Positions 1 to 7,459 of a stretch of DNA of 7,459 nt are shown here, piece after piece; positions within the stretch are counted from its first letter, which is position 1, and each line of letters begins with the position of its first letter. Location: the NCBI GenBank assembly GCA_021821425.1, contig JAKACL010000146.1:1-7459 (forward strand), given 5' to 3'. The notes under the pieces are model-generated. The model had not been told where the DNA came from, did no database searches, and saw only the letters and a list, made by a program, of their open reading frames with translations. This DNA is from Pseudomonadota bacterium (GTDB lineage Bacteria > Pseudomonadota > Gammaproteobacteria > Burkholderiales > Thiobacillaceae). The position numbers and the translations under genes were made by a program.

Positions 1-125
1 CCGCCAAACTTCTTCGACAGAATGGTGGTGATCGCCGCGGTCAAGGTGGTCTTGCCGTGGTCAACGTGTCCAATGGTGCCAACGTTTACGTGCGGTTTGG
101 TCCGCTCGAATTTTTCCTTAGCCAT
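1..125 (-). CDS. tuf: Elongation factor Tu, N-terminal fragment (cut by window edge)
   Basis: EF-Tu is the cytoplasmic GTPase that carries aminoacyl-tRNA to the ribosomal A site. Only the first 41 codons and two bases are present; the gene continues past base 1. The translation begins [19 protein letters not shown] and contains the P-loop GHVDHGKT at residues 19-26, which in this exact form, with the [12 protein letters not shown] start, identifies EF-Tu rather than another translational GTPase. The ATG at 125-123 is preceded by AGGG (138-135), nine bases upstream, a modest ribosome binding site. It starts 43 bp after the fusA stop with no terminator between, so it is almost certainly the last part of the str operon. 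Proteobacteria often carry a second tuf copy near rpoB; whether this genome does cannot be seen here. Nothing in the visible part is unusual. Confidence 0.97.
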
Positions 126-168
126 TTTTCAGTACCCTATAAGATCAAAATTATTTCTTGGCGGCCGC

Positions 169-2259
<2,091 letters not shown>

Positions 2260-2267
2260 GTTAATTA

Positions 2268-2272
2268 CCTGC
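2268..2272 (-). promoter_or_regulatory. Ribosome binding site of fusA
   Basis: On the minus strand the sequence reads GCAGG, then eight bases, then GTG. This is the clearest Shine-Dalgarno site in the window and it fixes the fusA start at the GTG codon. There is no in-frame ATG nearby that would give the conserved [13 protein letters not shown]-terminus. It lies in the 33-bp gap between rpsG and fusA. Confidence 0.75.
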
Positions 2273-2292
2273 CAATCAATGCGTTAGTGTTC

Positions 2293-2775
<483 letters not shown>

Positions 2776-2789
2776 CTATCTAACTAATT

Positions 2790-2834
2790 AGGCTTTTTTC
2801 GGGCGCCGGGTTCAATCAGGCTTTCTTCGGGCGC
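2790..2834 (-). repeat. Short direct repeat duplicating the rpsL 3' end
   Basis: The 17 bases at 2818-2834, which form the end of rpsL, recur at 2790-2806 with one mismatch (16/17) at an offset of 28 bp. Read on the minus strand, the coding copy encodes RPKKA followed by TGA; the non-coding copy would also encode RPKKA followed by TAA. The copy is out of frame with rpsL (28 is not a multiple of three) and is closed upstream by a TGA at 2814-2812, so it is not translated as part of S12. The 5' flanks of the two copies do not match, so the repeat is limited to this stretch. A small tandem duplication is the simplest explanation; a conserved RNA element is an alternative. Confidence 0.7.
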
Positions 2835-3193
2835 TTGGCACCGTACTTCGAGCGCGACTGCTTACGATCCTTGACGCCTGCGGTATCCAGGCTGCCACGG
2901 ACGGTGTGGTAACGCACACCCGGCAAGTCCTTGACCCGGCCGCCGCGCACCAGCACCACCGAGTGCTCCTGCAGGTTGTGACCTTCGCCGCCGATGTAGC
3001 TGATCACCTCGAAGCCGCTGGTAAGCTTGACCTTGCAGACCTTGCGCAAGGCGGAGTTCGGTTTCTTGGGCGTCGTGGTGTACACGCGGGTGCACACGCC
3101 GCGGCGTTGCGGGCAGGCCTTCAGGGCCGGAACCTTGCTCTTTTCCACCGGCGCCTGGCGCGGCTTGCGGATCAGCTGGTTAATCGTTGGCAT
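2816..3193 (-). CDS. rpsL: 30S ribosomal protein S12
   Basis: S12 sits at the decoding centre of the 30S subunit, takes part in tRNA selection, and is the classic target of streptomycin-resistance mutations. The product has 125 residues, begins [13 protein letters not shown] and ends AKRPKKA, normal for the family. The signature [14 protein letters not shown] is present with Lys43, and [13 protein letters not shown] has Lys88, Asp89 and Pro91 (Met counted as 1). These are wild-type residues at the positions usually altered in streptomycin-resistant strains; Asp89 is the residue methylthiolated by RimO in E. coli. The ATG at 3193-3191 gives the family N-terminus; the only Shine-Dalgarno-like sequence is a weak GGA (3205-3203) nine bases upstream. 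It is the first gene of the str operon, 146 bp after rpoC, and has its own likely promoter and structured leader in that gap. The stop is TGA. Confidence 0.98.
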   Translation of the reverse strand: MPTINQLIRKPRQAPVEKSKVPALKACPQRRGVCTRVYTTTPKKPNSALRKVCKVKLTSGFEVISYIGGEGHNLQEHSVVLVRGGRVKDLPGVRYHTVRGSLDTAGVKDRKQSRSKYGAKRPKKA

Positions 3194-3241
3194 GTCAAAA
3201 ATTCCGAAAAATTAAGGTGAGCGTATCGTTTCTAAAACAAG

Positions 3242-3263
3242 CGGGACGGCATGCGCCGTCCCG
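3242..3263 (-). terminator. Intrinsic terminator-like hairpin in the rpsL leader
   Basis: On the minus strand CGGGACGGC pairs perfectly with GCCGTCCCG across a four-base GCAT loop, giving a nine-base-pair GC-rich stem. It is followed directly by CTTGTTTTAG, an interrupted U-rich run. This is the layout of a Rho-independent terminator for leftward transcription; the plus-strand side has no T-run, so it is not bidirectional. It lies between rpoC and rpsL, so it could trim rpoBC transcripts. However, the best promoter for rpsL lies upstream of it, so it would act as an attenuator in the rpsL leader rather than a simple operon end. The broken T-run suggests partial termination. Confidence 0.65.
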
Positions 3264-3303
3264 GGCTACAGTCCTGCGCTTCCCGGCGCACGTATGCCCG
3301 GAA
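3259..3303 (-). promoter_or_regulatory. Candidate alternative (antiterminator) fold in the rpsL leader
   Basis: In the predicted leader RNA, TTCCGGGC (3303-3296) can pair with GCCCGGGA (3266-3259), eight pairs including one G-U. This encloses a second hairpin, TGCGC with GCGCA (3290-3286 with 3279-3275) and a six-base loop. The 3' arm of the outer stem shares five bases (3259-3263) with the first arm of the terminator-like hairpin, so the two folds compete. This is the usual geometry of attenuation, but no ligand-binding domain, leader peptide or known ribosomal-protein site is recognisable, so the regulator is unknown. The pairings are seen in the sequence; the regulatory role is inference. 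Confidence 0.4.
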
Positions 3304-3314
3304 AAAGACGCGTG

Positions 3315-3339
3315 ATTCTAGGGGAGAGCCACCCCCCTG

Positions 3340-3343
<4 letters not shown>
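3315..3343 (-). promoter_or_regulatory. Sigma-70 type promoter for rpsL / str operon
   Basis: On the minus strand TTGACA (3343-3338) is a perfect -35 box. It is separated by exactly 17 bases from TAGAAT (3320-3315), one base from the consensus -10 box. The -35 box overlaps the rpoC stop: the TGA at 3342-3340 is part of it. Transcription would start near 3308, leaving a leader of about 115 nt before rpsL. The bases after the -10 box (CACGCG) form a GC-rich discriminator, a trait of promoters under stringent control in proteobacteria; that link is inference. The spacer contains a G6 run and a C4 run that could pair weakly. Confidence 0.7.

Positions 3344-7459
<4,116 letters not shown>

Noticed and set aside
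161..168. Eight-base palindrome GCGGCCGC between fusA and tuf, considered as a regulatory or attachment site.
   Set aside because: It is short, GC-rich, stands alone with no repeat partner or following T-run, and is plausible by chance in this composition.
3232..3252. A six-codon minus-strand open frame (MPSRLF then TAG) starting in the loop of the leader hairpin, considered as a leader peptide.
   Set aside because: There is no convincing Shine-Dalgarno site, no run of regulatory codons, and the start lies inside a stable hairpin; frames this short are expected by chance.
3317..3338. G-run and C-run just after the rpoC stop (AGGGG with CCCCT) considered as the rpoBC terminator.
   Set aside because: The stem is only five base pairs with a larger loop and no T-run follows it; the bases are better explained as the spacer and flanks of the promoter.

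Overview
This is a housekeeping window from a Gram-negative bacterium, most likely a betaproteobacterium. The evidence is the gene order rpoC-rpsL-rpsG-fusA-tuf, the S12 N-terminus MPTINQL, a 156-residue S7 ending in SHFRF, and a beta-prime subunit that carries the proteobacterial trigger-loop insertion and keeps Escherichia coli residue numbering at its metal sites. Base composition is moderately GC-rich. The assignment below class level is not resolved; from memory, the proteins resemble the Nitrosomonadales/Rhodocyclales side more than Burkholderia.

All genes lie on the minus strand, so transcription runs from high to low coordinates. First comes rpoC (3340 to beyond 7459; its first ~27 codons are outside the window). 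A 146-bp gap (3194-3339) follows, then rpsL (2816-3193), rpsG (2293-2763), fusA (169-2259, GTG start) and the first 41 codons of tuf (1-125). The gaps within the str operon are short (52, 33 and 43 bp), as expected for co-transcription. Together the genes encode the catalytic RNA polymerase subunit and four central translation components: S12 at the decoding centre, S7 in the 30S head, translocase EF-G, and EF-Tu, which delivers aminoacyl-tRNA.

The only non-coding stretch with real structure is the rpoC-rpsL gap. A near-consensus sigma-70 promoter (TTGACA, 17 bp, TAGAAT) has its -35 box overlapping the rpoC stop codon. About 45-65 nt downstream of the predicted start lies a perfect 9-bp hairpin followed by a U-rich run. 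An alternative upstream stem would use part of the same hairpin arm. This looks like an attenuator-type leader for the str operon. Between rpsL and rpsG, a 17-bp near-perfect direct repeat duplicates the last five codons plus stop-codon context of rpsL.

I found no mobile element, CRISPR array, tRNA or rRNA, defence gene or new multi-gene system. The long plus-strand open frames opposite fusA/rpsG and rpoC are antisense shadows of the conserved genes.
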